64,000 bases of DNA from Mesorhizobium temperatum. Lineage in GTDB: Bacteria; Pseudomonadota; Alphaproteobacteria; Rhizobiales; Rhizobiaceae. The position numbers and the translations under genes are program-made. Shown in pieces: positions 1 to 8,817 of this stretch. Within the stretch, counting starts at the first letter, position 1. Each line of letters starts with the position of its first letter. The notes beneath the pieces were generated by a model that did not search any database, was not told where the DNA came from, and saw only the letters and a list, made by a program, of their open reading frames with translations. Location of the stretch: NCBI RefSeq assembly GCF_002284575.1, contig NZ_NPKJ01000057.1, forward strand, positions 66,079 through 130,078, in the 5' to 3' direction.

Positions 1-2
1 CG

Positions 3-437
3 ATGGCCCTGAAGAAGCTCTATGACATCGATCTCGGCCTCGACACGACGATGCTGACCGAGGTTGCACACCTTGTCAGCACGGCGACAAAGCAGCCTCT
101 GCCCGTCTGGCAGCCAATTGTGGGCAACAATGTCTTCGCCCATGAATCCGGCATTCACGCGAAGGGCATGCTCAAGGACGCGGAAACGTTTGAGCCGTTA
201 CAGCCTGAAGAAGTTGGCGGCACTCGGCGTTATGTCGTCGGAAAGCATTCCGGGCGCTCCGTGATCAAGCATGTCCTCGAAGCGGAAGGCGTTCACGTCG
301 TCAACGCCGCTTTGGCGCCCTGTCTTGAAATGGTGCGGGCGGAGTCAGTGAAAATCGGCGGTGAGATACGGTCAGGTCGACTGAAGGAAATTTACAAAAA
401 AGCAGTCCATGATGTTGGGCCACAAGCGGCAGCCTAG
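3..437 (+). CDS. nifV: Homocitrate synthase NifV, C-terminal part
   Basis: This is the 3' end of a gene that begins before the window. NifV condenses acetyl-CoA with 2-oxoglutarate to give homocitrate, the organic ligand of the nitrogenase FeMo-cofactor. Visible are the family stretch around HESGIHAKGML (about residues 46-56) and the VGKHSGRS segment (about 79-86), both typical of the homocitrate/isopropylmalate synthase family. The first visible Met is in frame but is internal to the family, so it is not the true start. The protein ends in a short Ala-rich tail and the next gene follows after about 50 bases. The nif setting favours NifV over LeuA. Confidence 0.88.
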   Translation: MALKKLYDIDLGLDTTMLTEVAHLVSTATKQPLPVWQPIVGNNVFAHESGIHAKGMLKDAETFEPLQPEEVGGTRRYVVGKHSGRSVIKHVLEAEGVHVVNAALAPCLEMVRAESVKIGGEIRSGRLKEIYKKAVHDVGPQAAA

Positions 438-485
438 CGCGATCACGCGCGAAACCGAGCACGCTTTCGAGAAAGGAGGAAGTTC

Positions 486-1319
486 ATGACGGGGACGATC
501 ATATCGCTCGCCGACCGCGCAGAGCATGAAAGCGCCGCTCCCTATGATGTTGTTGCCCGCGGATATGATTCTACGAGATGCGCGGATGGGCGGCTCGTCG
601 ACAGCTTTTTGCACCATCTCCGACCAGCGCCTCAGGGCCGCTACGTCGATGTTGGTTGCGGGACAGGAAACTATCTCGCCGCCTTCTCGAAGCGCGGACT
701 GAGGATGACTGGTTTCGACCTCTCTCGGGCGATGCTAGAGGTCGCAAGGACGAAAGCTCCTGACGCGGACTTTGTTCTGGGAACTGCTGAGGCAATGCCC
801 TTTGAAGATGAAGAATTCGCAGGCGGTATTTCCTGCCTAGCGGTACATCACTTCCGCGATCTCGATGCCGCGGCGAAGGAGATGTTTCGGGTGCTTCAGC
901 CGGAAGGAACGTTCGTGATCTTCACCACGGAACGATCTCAAACCGATACTTTCTGGCTCAACGGATACTTCCCGGAATTGATGCGCGCAAACGAGAGTCT
1001 GATGCCGCCGATTACCAGGATCGTTCATGCTCTCAGGCAAGCCGGGTTCAGCCGCGTCGAGGTAGATACTTGGCTCATTCCCGAAGACATGATCGACTAC
1101 TTTCTCTACGGCGGGAAACATCAACCGGAGGTCTATCTAAGCCCCGACGTTCGCCACGGCATTACACGCTTTCGTAACGCAGCCCCCCGCGACGGTGTTG
1201 CGGAGGGGTGCCGACGCCTCGAGAACGACATCGCCACAGGAAAAATTGCGAAGGTCATCGAAAATTATCCCTCTCGCTGCGGCGACTACACTTTCATCGT
1301 GGCAACGAAAGAACCGTAG
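486..1319 (+). CDS. Class I SAM-dependent methyltransferase
   Basis: A 277-residue methyltransferase. Motif I (DVGCGTGNY, about residues 56-64) binds S-adenosylmethionine, the acidic end of strand 2 is seen in GFDLS, and the later segment around LAVHHFRDL fits motif IV of the UbiE/Methyltransf_11 group. A strong Shine-Dalgarno (AAAGGAGG) lies just before the ATG. It follows nifV by about 50 bases on the same strand and may be cotranscribed with it. The substrate cannot be read from the sequence; a quinone, polyketide or small-molecule methyltransferase would all look alike. No damage is seen. Confidence 0.8.
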   Translation: MTGTIISLADRAEHESAAPYDVVARGYDSTRCADGRLVDSFLHHLRPAPQGRYVDVGCGTGNYLAAFSKRGLRMTGFDLSRAMLEVARTKAPDADFVLGTAEAMPFEDEEFAGGISCLAVHHFRDLDAAAKEMFRVLQPEGTFVIFTTERSQTDTFWLNGYFPELMRANESLMPPITRIVHALRQAGFSRVEVDTWLIPEDMIDYFLYGGKHQPEVYLSPDVRHGITRFRNAAPRDGVAEGCRRLENDIATGKIAKVIENYPSRCGDYTFIVATKEP

Positions 1320-1484
1320 CGCCGAGCGAGAAACTCAGATGACACCGACAAATTCTCTCACAGCCGTCAGCTACACCACTTAGCGTAATCGCGGGTGGTG
1401 CCTCTCGCATTCCGGGCGGCAGTGCCCCAACCGGATCATGTCGATGAAATCGGTCAGCGCCGCAGCGCAAGAAGGAGAACTGCC

Positions 1485-1548
1485 ATGACGGAGTATGCAG
1501 CCCTGGATGTCTCAATGGAACAGACCGCCGTCTGCGTGGTTGATGGGC
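1485..1548 (+). pseudogene. IS110-family transposase, N-terminal scrap
   Basis: About 21 codons from ATG at 1485 read MTEYAALDVSMEQTAVCVVD, the usual start of IS110-family DEDD transposases, preceded by an AAGGAG ribosome site. The similarity stops abruptly near 1548, where the sequence becomes the 3' part of a cotransporter gene on the other strand. It is the left end of a lost insertion sequence and marks a recombination junction. Confidence 0.65.
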
Positions 1549-2748
1549 GTAGGAGACGATCTCGGCCGAACGTCTTTCGTCTCCCCCTTCGAGGGTGGTC
1601 CGATTGAGTTCGGACAGATAGAGCTTGATCTGTTCGTTCAGGCGATCGACCTCGTCGTCCATCGCAGCAATATCGGAGCAGAGCTTGGTATCGTTCCGGC
1701 GCAGCGCTTCCAAATTCATTTGCAGCATGCTGGTCACGCTGTCGCCGATGTGCAGCGTCTCTCGGACTGCACCGGCAAGCGCCATTGCCGGATTGCCGAG
1801 ACTTGCCTGATCGAGATGGCGAGGACCGTCGCCCTGAATCGGCGCTTCCGGCAACAGCCGGCGCATCGCCCAAGAAAAGGCATCGAGCAGCGGCAGCATG
1901 ATCGCAGCGAGCAGCAAGTTGAACGCGATGTGCGCGTCGACAACGAGTTGCGCCGGGTTGTAGGCGAAGCCGCACAGTGCTGAAGCCGCCTGATCGGAGA
2001 AGGGCAATACGATCGCGCAGCCGAACAGCCGGACGGCGAGATTGCCGACGGTCACACGCCGGCCCATCACCAAGCGTTGCCAACAGCGGAGGAATGGCGC
2101 CGCCGCTATTGGCGCCGAGAACCAGAACGACGCCGAGACTGGGCTCGATAGTCCCCCTCGCGGCCAGCGACATGACGAGAATGACAAATGCAAGACTCGA
2201 CAATGACGCGATCGCCAGCACGGCAGCGACAATGGCGCCCAACACTGGCACCGCATCAAGCGATGCCATCAGGGCGCGCAGCACTTCCGACATTTCCATC
2301 GGTTCGGTCGATTGTCCGAGAAGGTGGAGGGACAGGAGCATCAGGCCAAGACCAAGCACGGCCCGCGCGATCCCCTTTTGCGGCTTGGCTTCGCTGACGG
2401 TGAACATACCGACACCGGCGGCGATCAGCAGAGGCGCCAGCCCGTGAATGTCGAAGGCTAGAATCCGCATGACCAAGCTGGTACCAATATTGGCGCCCAG
2501 CATGATGGCCTGGGCCATGGCCGAGTTCATAAAGCCACTGCCGGCAAACGACGCCGTCATCAGTGCAGTGGCGGTGCTGCTCTGCAGGGCCATAGTGGCA
2601 AAGCCGACGCCACAAGCCATCAGCCGGTTGCGTGTGCCGACCGCGATCCGGCGGCGCAGACGGGCGCCAAACGCCCGACTCATGCCGGTATCTTCACCAT
2701 CCGAAGGCCCCACAGAAGCAGTGCGACAGCGCCAATCAGGTCAAGCAT
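1548..2748 (-). pseudogene. Broken Na+/phosphate cotransporter (NptA/PhoU-like)
   Basis: Read on the minus strand, the ATG at 2748 begins a Na/Pi-cotransporter N-terminus (MLDLIGAVALLLWGLRMV), but the frame is lost near 2690. The reading then continues in a second frame with the diagnostic LQSSTATALMTASF and GANIGTS repeats, and shifts again near 2080 into a third frame ending in the PhoU-like coiled region (EVDRLNEQIKLYLSELNRTTLEGG). The gene stops at the IS110 scrap at about 1548. At least two frameshifts and a 3' truncation make it non-functional. The intact family imports phosphate with sodium in the inner membrane. Confidence 0.75.
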
Positions 2749-2855
2749 CGTTACGATCCTAAGATGGAGCCGAGTTGACGACCGCCTGGCTCGGCGCCAT
2801 CAACGGGAACAGCGATTGCAGGGTTCTCGAAGACTTCAGCTCGGCGCAAACAGTG

Positions 2856-3728
2856 TCAGGCCAGGAAGCGCTTCTCGTCGGCCTTGACCTGATCCATCTT
2901 CTGCAGGCGGAACACCTCCTCTACCGAGACGATGTCCCGGTTGACGTTGTGGATACCGCGATCCTTCAGGATGCGGGCAAATGCGTCCTTCATTGCCGTG
3001 ATCGACGCACGGATAGCGTGATTGCCGTAGATCACGATGGCGATCTTACCGAGTGCCTTGATGCGTTCCTCGTTCATCTCCGGATAGGCTGTCGGCACGA
3101 TTACGATCGGCGCCTTCCCACTCCAGGCGCGGACGAAGCTCTCCATTTCGTCCGGCGTCTTCTGCTTGGAGTGAACAAGGATCATATCAGCGCCTGCCGC
3201 CTCATAAGCCGCGGCGCGCTTTAGTGCCTCTTCCTCGCCAAGTCCTGCGATCAGCGCCTCAGTGCGAGCGATGACCAGAAAGTCAGGATCAGACCGAGTT
3301 GCGAGCGCTGCGCGAATCTTGCCCTGGAATTCCTCTAGCCTTAGCAAATCTTGGCGACCGTCGGCTACGAGACTAGTCACTTTCGGAAAGGTCTTGTCCT
3401 CGATGACGACGGCGGCAGCACCGGCACGTTCATACTGCTGGATGGCATAGATCACGTTGATGGCGTTGCCAAAGCCGGTATCGATATCGGCGATAATCGG
3501 CAGCGACGATTGCTCACCCATCGCCCGCACCATGGCGAGGTGCTGCGTCATCGATATCAGGCTGACATCGGCCAAGCCGTAGAGCGCAGAGAGCTCGAAG
3601 CCGGAGGCCCAAAGTGCATCGAAGCCAGCCTCCTCTGCCAGCACAGCGGACAGCGGTGAGTGGGCTGCCATTGTTCTTACGAGGGACTTTTGCTCGAGCG
3701 CATCACGCAAAGCGGAAAGTTTTGCCAT
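2856..3728 (-). CDS. pphA: Phosphonopyruvate hydrolase (PEP mutase/isocitrate lyase superfamily)
   Basis: A 290-residue TIM-barrel protein of the PEP mutase/isocitrate lyase superfamily. The Mg-binding DIDTGFGN (about 81-88) and the gating loop EDKTFPKVTS (110-119) are clear. Position 118 is Thr, the residue described for phosphonopyruvate hydrolase of Variovorax, where PEP mutase has Asn; the length, numbering and HSRQKTPDE-like segment (here HSKQKTPDE) also match as I recall that enzyme. The expected reaction is phosphonopyruvate plus water to pyruvate plus phosphate. It is the last gene of the minus-strand tct operon, 17 bases after the citryl-CoA-lyase-like gene. The main alternative is a C-C lyase of the same superfamily, such as a 2-methylisocitrate or dimethylmalate lyase. 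Confidence 0.72.
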   Translation of the reverse strand: MAKLSALRDALEQKSLVRTMAAHSPLSAVLAEEAGFDALWASGFELSALYGLADVSLISMTQHLAMVRAMGEQSSLPIIADIDTGFGNAINVIYAIQQYERAGAAAVVIEDKTFPKVTSLVADGRQDLLRLEEFQGKIRAALATRSDPDFLVIARTEALIAGLGEEEALKRAAAYEAAGADMILVHSKQKTPDEMESFVRAWSGKAPIVIVPTAYPEMNEERIKALGKIAIVIYGNHAIRASITAMKDAFARILKDRGIHNVNRDIVSVEEVFRLQKMDQVKADEKRFLA

Positions 3729-3745
3729 TTGCGGTTCACCACCTA

Positions 3746-4525
3746 TTACTGAGGGCCGTCATAGGAGAAGTCGAAGCGGAAGCGCATCGGCTTTTCTCGT
3801 GCAAGTTCTTCAAGGACGTGCGACGCAATGCCCGCAGCTCTTCCAAGAATAAAAGCCATGCGTCCAATTGGAGGGTCGAAACCCAGGTCTACAAGGGCAG
3901 CCGCAATTGCCCCGTCCACGTTTACGGGCATATCGCGACCGACCGAGGCTGAGAGCGCCAGTTGTATTTCAGCCATCATGGCGGTTCCCCCGCTCGCTAC
4001 GCCGCACTGTTGGGCAAGGTCCCAAAGACGCTTGGTTCGAGGGTCCACGGCGTGAAATCGATGTCCCATGCCAGGCAGACGTCGCCCGGCCTCCCGGTAT
4101 CGATTTACGATTTTCTCGGCGGCCGCAGTGCTAGATAGACCTTCGATCGTTTTGACCGCCAACGCCTCGCGAATGTAGGTCATGGCCTCCTCACCAGCCC
4201 CGCCATGAGCATCACCGATAGCGAGAATTCCGGCGGCGACGCCAGCCTCCGGTGCTCGGCGGTTACCGCTTGCAACGACCCTTGCCGCGAAAGTCGATGG
4301 CGAGGTTGGTCCGTGATCACACGACGCGATCATCACCGCGTTCCAGACCATTGACTCGGCGGAAGACGGCATTCGGCCGCTCAGAAGCAGGAAGGCAATG
4401 TCACCGAAACTGCCATGTCCCATTAAGTCTTCGACCTTTTTACCACGGATGAAGATGTCATCATGGTCGAAAGTCGTGATCGCAGTTGGCCAAAGCTCAG
4501 GGGATGCAAAGGGAGATCGGCTCAT
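3746..4525 (-). CDS. Citryl-CoA lyase / citrate-synthase-like protein
   Basis: A 259-residue, short citrate-synthase-fold protein lacking the large N-terminal part of housekeeping citrate synthase. Catalytic-type motifs are present: CDHG (about 69-72), GDAHGGAGE, GMGHRFHAVDPR and an Asp in NVDGAIAAAL. Short proteins like this usually cleave citryl-CoA (or a related 3-hydroxy-3-carboxyacyl-CoA) into acetyl-CoA and a 2-oxo acid, rather than making citrate. It overlaps the CoA-transferase gene by an ATGA, so the two are translationally coupled: the transferase would make the thioester and this enzyme would cleave it. The exact acyl group is not readable. Confidence 0.75.
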   Translation of the reverse strand: MSRSPFASPELWPTAITTFDHDDIFIRGKKVEDLMGHGSFGDIAFLLLSGRMPSSAESMVWNAVMIASCDHGPTSPSTFAARVVASGNRRAPEAGVAAGILAIGDAHGGAGEEAMTYIREALAVKTIEGLSSTAAAEKIVNRYREAGRRLPGMGHRFHAVDPRTKRLWDLAQQCGVASGGTAMMAEIQLALSASVGRDMPVNVDGAIAAALVDLGFDPPIGRMAFILGRAAGIASHVLEELAREKPMRFRFDFSYDGPQ

Positions 4526-5715
4526 GATCCGATAACTCCGGCTGTTTGCAATTCGTGGATATCAGCCTCCTCCAGACTCAGTAGGGAAGACAATATCTCT
4601 TGATTGTGCTCGCCGAGCCGAGCACCGGGGAAGCGAATTGCGCCGGGGGAACTGCTGAAGCGAGGCAGTGGAGCATGCATCCTATATGATCCCAGTTCCG
4701 GATCATCCACCTCGATTAAGATACCGCGCTCCTTAACATGCGGATCCTCCACGAATTGCGGAACTTCGTAAATTGGTGCTCCGGCAACTCCAGTTTCGTC
4801 GAAGAGCGCCATCAGATCGGACAAAGTGAACTTTCGCAGCGCATCAGCCACGATCGCGTCGGTCTCATCCCCATTTCGGACTCGCGCCTCATTCGTGCTA
4901 AAGCGTTCGTCCTGCAGCACATCCTCCAACCCGACGGATTTGAACAGTTTCTCAGTCATCAGCGGCGTAGAAGCCGAAAGAGCAATCCATTTGTCGTCGG
5001 ATGTCTTGTAGCTGTTGCGCGGCGCGGAATTTGGCGAACGGTTTCCATTCCTTTTGGGATACTTGCCTGTTCTCTCGTACTCTGCCGCGACCGGCCCCAA
5101 CACAGAATACATTGCTTCTAACAGCGACAGGTCGATGACCTGCCCCGCGCCTGTCGCATCCCGGTGGCGAAGGGCAGTCATGCAAGCCAACGCCCCATAA
5201 AGGCCGGTGATCATGTCGGCGATTGGAATGGGTGGAAGGGTTGGTGGGCGGTCTGGAAAGCCGAGCATGGAAGCAAAACCGCTCATCGCCTCGACGAGAG
5301 TACCGAACCCAGGCTTATCCCGGTACGGGCCATTGTGTCCCCAGGCGGTTATGCTGAGGATCACGAGCTTGGGATTGGTCTCAAGAAGAATATCGTACGA
5401 GAGCCCGATCCCTTTAAGCTTTCCGGGAATGAAGTTCTCGACGAGCACATCCGACTGCGCGACGAGCTTGAGCAGAAGCGTCCGGCCACGCGGTGACTTC
5501 AGATTCAAAGACAGGCTGCGCTTGTTTCGACCATATTCCCGCCACCACAGGTCAAGATTGCTTTTCCGCCACTGGCGAAGTGGATCGCCAGTTCCAGGCT
5601 GCTCAACTTTAATGACATCTGCGCCAAAGTCGGCGAGTTGCAGGGTTGCCATGTTCCCCGCAACAAGTCTCGATAAATCGAGAACTCTTATTCCTGATAG
5701 TGCTGCTTTTTGCAC
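4522..5715 (-). CDS. Class III (CaiB/BaiF) CoA-transferase
   Basis: A 397-residue formyl-CoA-transferase-family protein. The N-terminal RVLDLSRLVAGNMATLQLADFGADVIKVE and the GRNKRSLSLNLKSPRG segment are family hallmarks; the Asp in IPIADMITG (near 165-173) fits the catalytic aspartate that carries the acyl anhydride. It transfers CoA between carboxylic acids. In this operon it probably activates the tricarboxylate-like substrate brought in by TctCBA before retro-Claisen cleavage by the next gene, with which it overlaps by four bases. A 157-base gap separates it from the LysR gene upstream. Confidence 0.82.
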   Translation of the reverse strand: MQKAALSGIRVLDLSRLVAGNMATLQLADFGADVIKVEQPGTGDPLRQWRKSNLDLWWREYGRNKRSLSLNLKSPRGRTLLLKLVAQSDVLVENFIPGKLKGIGLSYDILLETNPKLVILSITAWGHNGPYRDKPGFGTLVEAMSGFASMLGFPDRPPTLPPIPIADMITGLYGALACMTALRHRDATGAGQVIDLSLLEAMYSVLGPVAAEYERTGKYPKRNGNRSPNSAPRNSYKTSDDKWIALSASTPLMTEKLFKSVGLEDVLQDERFSTNEARVRNGDETDAIVADALRKFTLSDLMALFDETGVAGAPIYEVPQFVEDPHVKERGILIEVDDPELGSYRMHAPLPRFSSSPGAIRFPGARLGEHNQEILSSLLSLEEADIHELQTAGVIGS

Positions 5716-5872
5716 GCGTTCCTCCTATTTCATGGCAGGAACAATGGCGGAGCAGGGTGACGAAATCTAACACATCGTCTTTGTGGCCAGTCTAGTAAAT
5801 TGTGGGAAAGTCGATCCGTGCATGGCAACCAAGTGCGCGCCAACTGCGCTTCACCGCATGATTGGACCGCGC

Positions 5873-6790
5873 TTAGTGGCCCGGGGAACGAAACGAATTG
5901 CTCGTGCGCAATGCTCTAACGAAGTGATCAAGAACACGGCGCAAGTAGCTATCGCGCAGCCGTACGATGTAGAAACTGCGAAAAAAGGGACCGGTATCGA
6001 CGTCCAATATCGTCAAATCCTCGTTTCCTGGACCCCCGAGAGATAGCTTGGAAACCATGGCGATGCCGTCTGAAGACGCCACGGACGCTTTGACAGCGTC
6101 CGTGCTGCCCATCATCGTCGACACGGAAAGTGCCGATACATCAATGCCACGATCGCGAAAATATCCTTCCATGAGGTTTCTGGTACCTGAGCCTTTTTCG
6201 CGGATGATAAATTGGGAAGCCAAGAGTTCATGCAACGACAACGATTTTCTTGACGTTAAGGGATTTTTACTCGCGGCCACAAAAACTAGCTCATCCTCGA
6301 AGAATGGTTCAACTATGAAGCGATTGAGTTCTACTGAGCCGCCGCTGATGATTCCTAAGTCAATTGCCTCCTGAGACAAAAGCTTGGCGACCCGCTCCGA
6401 GTTGGCCACCGAGACCGCGACAGTCACCGATTGATGAGACTTGCGGAACTCTCCAATCGCTTTTGGCAGACAATATTTGGCGATACTTCCGGTCGCCCCG
6501 ATGCTCAATGATCCTCCGATCGATCCGGTTTTCCTGGCCAAGGCGTCTTCGGCGGCCGAATATAGATCGAGAATCTGTTTGGCGTAGCGAAACAATATCT
6601 CCCCGGTCTCGGTTAGGCCGATGTTCTTCCCCTGCCTTTGCAGTAGCCGCGTTCCAAGTTCGTCCTCGAGGGATTTGACTTGGAACGACACTGCCTGCTG
6701 ACTCAGCGAAAGTGCGTCCGCTGCTCTTGTAAAGCTGCCGAGCGTAACAACGGTATGAAATGCTCTCAGCCGCGCGTCCTTCTTCGGCAT
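5873..6790 (-). CDS. LysR-family transcriptional regulator
   Basis: A 305-residue LysR protein. The winged helix-turn-helix lies at about residues 5-65 (AFHTVVTLGSFTRAADALSLSQQAVS), followed by a two-lobed effector domain of about 200 residues (starting near GSLSIGATGSIA). It sits inside the tct/CoA operon on the same strand, starting directly after the tctA stop codon, so it is likely both the regulator of the operon and transcribed with it. The co-inducer is probably the imported acid or a CoA/pyruvate-derived intermediate; this is inference. Confidence 0.85.
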   Translation of the reverse strand: MPKKDARLRAFHTVVTLGSFTRAADALSLSQQAVSFQVKSLEDELGTRLLQRQGKNIGLTETGEILFRYAKQILDLYSAAEDALARKTGSIGGSLSIGATGSIAKYCLPKAIGEFRKSHQSVTVAVSVANSERVAKLLSQEAIDLGIISGGSVELNRFIVEPFFEDELVFVAASKNPLTSRKSLSLHELLASQFIIREKGSGTRNLMEGYFRDRGIDVSALSVSTMMGSTDAVKASVASSDGIAMVSKLSLGGPGNEDLTILDVDTGPFFRSFYIVRLRDSYLRRVLDHFVRALRTSNSFRSPGH

Positions 6791-8308
6791 TCAGGATCCC
6801 GATTCTCCGACGACCGGCTGCTGCTTCATCCAATTAATTAGAGACATGATACCGATCAGAATAGGAATAATCAGAGCAATTAGCAGCAAAGTGCAAGCGA
6901 TCGGACGAGAAAGGAACACCCCTGGATCACCTTGGCCAATCGCGATTGATTGTCTGAATGATTGCTCCAGCAATGGCCCCAGAACCAAACCTATAATGAC
7001 GGGTGCAGGTGGAAATCCATATCGGCGCATGACAAGACCGATTCCGCCGATAAGATAGAGAAGCGCAACGTCGAATATCGAACCGCTGATGCCGTAAACG
7101 CCGATCGTGACGAAGATCAAGACACCGGCAAGGAAGTGATGCGGGGGGATACGCAGAATTCGCACCCATAAGCCAATCAGTGGCAGATTTAGCACCAGCA
7201 AAATAACGTTGGCGATATAGAGACTCGCAATCAAGGTCCAGATTAGCGGTCCTTGAGTAGCAAATAAGAATGGTCCAGGCTGAATCCCATAGTTCTGAAA
7301 GGCCGTCAGCAACAGCGCCGCCGTTGTTGAGGTCGGCAGACCCAGAGTTAGCATCGGCACCAATACACCTGCGCCGGCTGCATTGTTGGCGGCTTCAGGC
7401 CCAGCTACGCCTTCGATGGCCCCGCGACCAAATTTGTCTGGCCGCTTGGACAAGCGCTTCTCCAGAGCATAGGATACAAAGGTGGGAATTTCTCCGCCGC
7501 CCAGCGGTAGTGCGCCTAGCGGGAAGCCAACCGCTGCTCCGCGCAACCAAGGCTTCCAACTCCGCTGCCAGTCCCGACGAGTTAGCCACATTGCCCCCTG
7601 AGGCTTGATCACGGTCACTCCGTCCGGTCGCCACAGCAACGCTGTGTGTAGTGTTTCGGCAACTGCAAACAGGGCGACAGCAACCATGATTACGTCAATT
7701 CCGTCGAGAAGCTCTGGGACGCCGAAGGTTAGGCGGGATTGCCCTGTCTGCAAATCGACCCCCACGATGCCCAAACTTAAGCCAATGCCGAGCGATCCGA
7801 GACCCCGGAGCATCGAATTGCCGAGAACCGCAGCCGATGTCATGAATGCCAAAATCATGATCGCAAACATTTCGGTCGGCCCGAACTTAAGGCCGATTTG
7901 GGCCACGAGCGGACCAAACAAAGTGAGGGCAATTGTTCCTATCGTACCGGCAACGAAGCTCCCTATTGCCGCAGTGGCCAAAGCAGGCCCAGCGCGCCCG
8001 TTGAGAGCCATCTTGTGACCCTCAATTGCTGTTATGACCGTTGAGCTTTCGCCCGGAATGTTCAGCAGAATCGATGTTGTCGAGCCGCCATAGCCAGCAC
8101 CGTAGTAAATGCCGGCAAAAAAAATGAACGCGGCGCTAGCCGGAACCTGCGATGTAATGGGCAATAGAACCGCTATCGTTAATGCGGGCCCGATGCCGGG
8201 GAGCACCCCGATCGCTGTACCCACGAAACAACCCAGGAACGCCCACGCGATGTTGATGGGCGTCATAGCTTGGCTGAAGCCATATGCGAGCGAAACTAGA
8301 TTATCCAT
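6791..8308 (-). CDS. tctA: Tripartite tricarboxylate transporter, large membrane subunit TctA
   Basis: A 505-residue, very hydrophobic protein with about a dozen membrane segments. TctA family stretches are clear, for example GCFVGTAIGVLPGIGPALTI near the N-terminus, GAGYGGSTTSILLNIPGE, and LGLPTSTTAALLL in the second half. With TctB it forms the inner-membrane channel of the TctABC secondary transporter for citrate-like acids. It overlaps tctB by eight bases. Confidence 0.88.
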   Translation of the reverse strand: MDNLVSLAYGFSQAMTPINIAWAFLGCFVGTAIGVLPGIGPALTIAVLLPITSQVPASAAFIFFAGIYYGAGYGGSTTSILLNIPGESSTVITAIEGHKMALNGRAGPALATAAIGSFVAGTIGTIALTLFGPLVAQIGLKFGPTEMFAIMILAFMTSAAVLGNSMLRGLGSLGIGLSLGIVGVDLQTGQSRLTFGVPELLDGIDVIMVAVALFAVAETLHTALLWRPDGVTVIKPQGAMWLTRRDWQRSWKPWLRGAAVGFPLGALPLGGGEIPTFVSYALEKRLSKRPDKFGRGAIEGVAGPEAANNAAGAGVLVPMLTLGLPTSTTAALLLTAFQNYGIQPGPFLFATQGPLIWTLIASLYIANVILLVLNLPLIGLWVRILRIPPHHFLAGVLIFVTIGVYGISGSIFDVALLYLIGGIGLVMRRYGFPPAPVIIGLVLGPLLEQSFRQSIAIGQGDPGVFLSRPIACTLLLIALIIPILIGIMSLINWMKQQPVVGESGS

Positions 8309-8816
8309 TATGTATCAGCTCCAGTAAGGGACCAGCAGGTATGTTTACCTTGAGGACCTCCGAGAACAGGAAGTAAGCACAAGAAGCGAGCGCGAGCCCA
8401 CAGACCGCGTCGAGCCTCCATCTGCGACTTCCAAAACCACGAGCGGTCATGACGTATTGGATGATCGCCGCAAACACGAATCCGAGCAAAGCAAGTCCAA
8501 CCAGATTGGCGATCAGACCACCAACAACCCACGCCATGGTTGGGCCTGGCTTTTCAGTAGACGTGTCGGGAACAGCAGGAGAATCGCTCCCGGCTATGCC
8601 AAGAAATGCCGATATCGCGAGACCCGCGCCCACTAAGCCAACGAACAAGGCTACCGCGAACGGAAACACCTTGGGCCCAACGTAGGCATATCCCGGGGAC
8701 GTCCTAATCGTCGTGATCGCCATTGCCATGGCCACTGAGAGCAGCACCATGGCAAGGCCGATGATGACGTCAGGTAATGCCCCTGAACGTCGTAGCCGCG
8801 CAAATTTCGTGAGCAT
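8301..8816 (-). CDS. tctB: Tripartite tricarboxylate transporter, small membrane subunit TctB
   Basis: A 171-residue protein with four predicted membrane segments, typical of TctB. It lies between tctC and tctA, starting one base after tctC stops and overlapping tctA. TctB proteins vary in sequence, so the call rests on size, hydrophobic pattern (IIGLAMVLLSVAMAMAI, FPFAVALFVGLVGAGLAI) and position. Confidence 0.8.
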   Translation of the reverse strand: MLTKFARLRRSGALPDVIIGLAMVLLSVAMAMAITTIRTSPGYAYVGPKVFPFAVALFVGLVGAGLAISAFLGIAGSDSPAVPDTSTEKPGPTMAWVVGGLIANLVGLALLGFVFAAIIQYVMTARGFGSRRWRLDAVCGLALASCAYFLFSEVLKVNIPAGPLLELIHNG

Positions 8817-8817
8817 C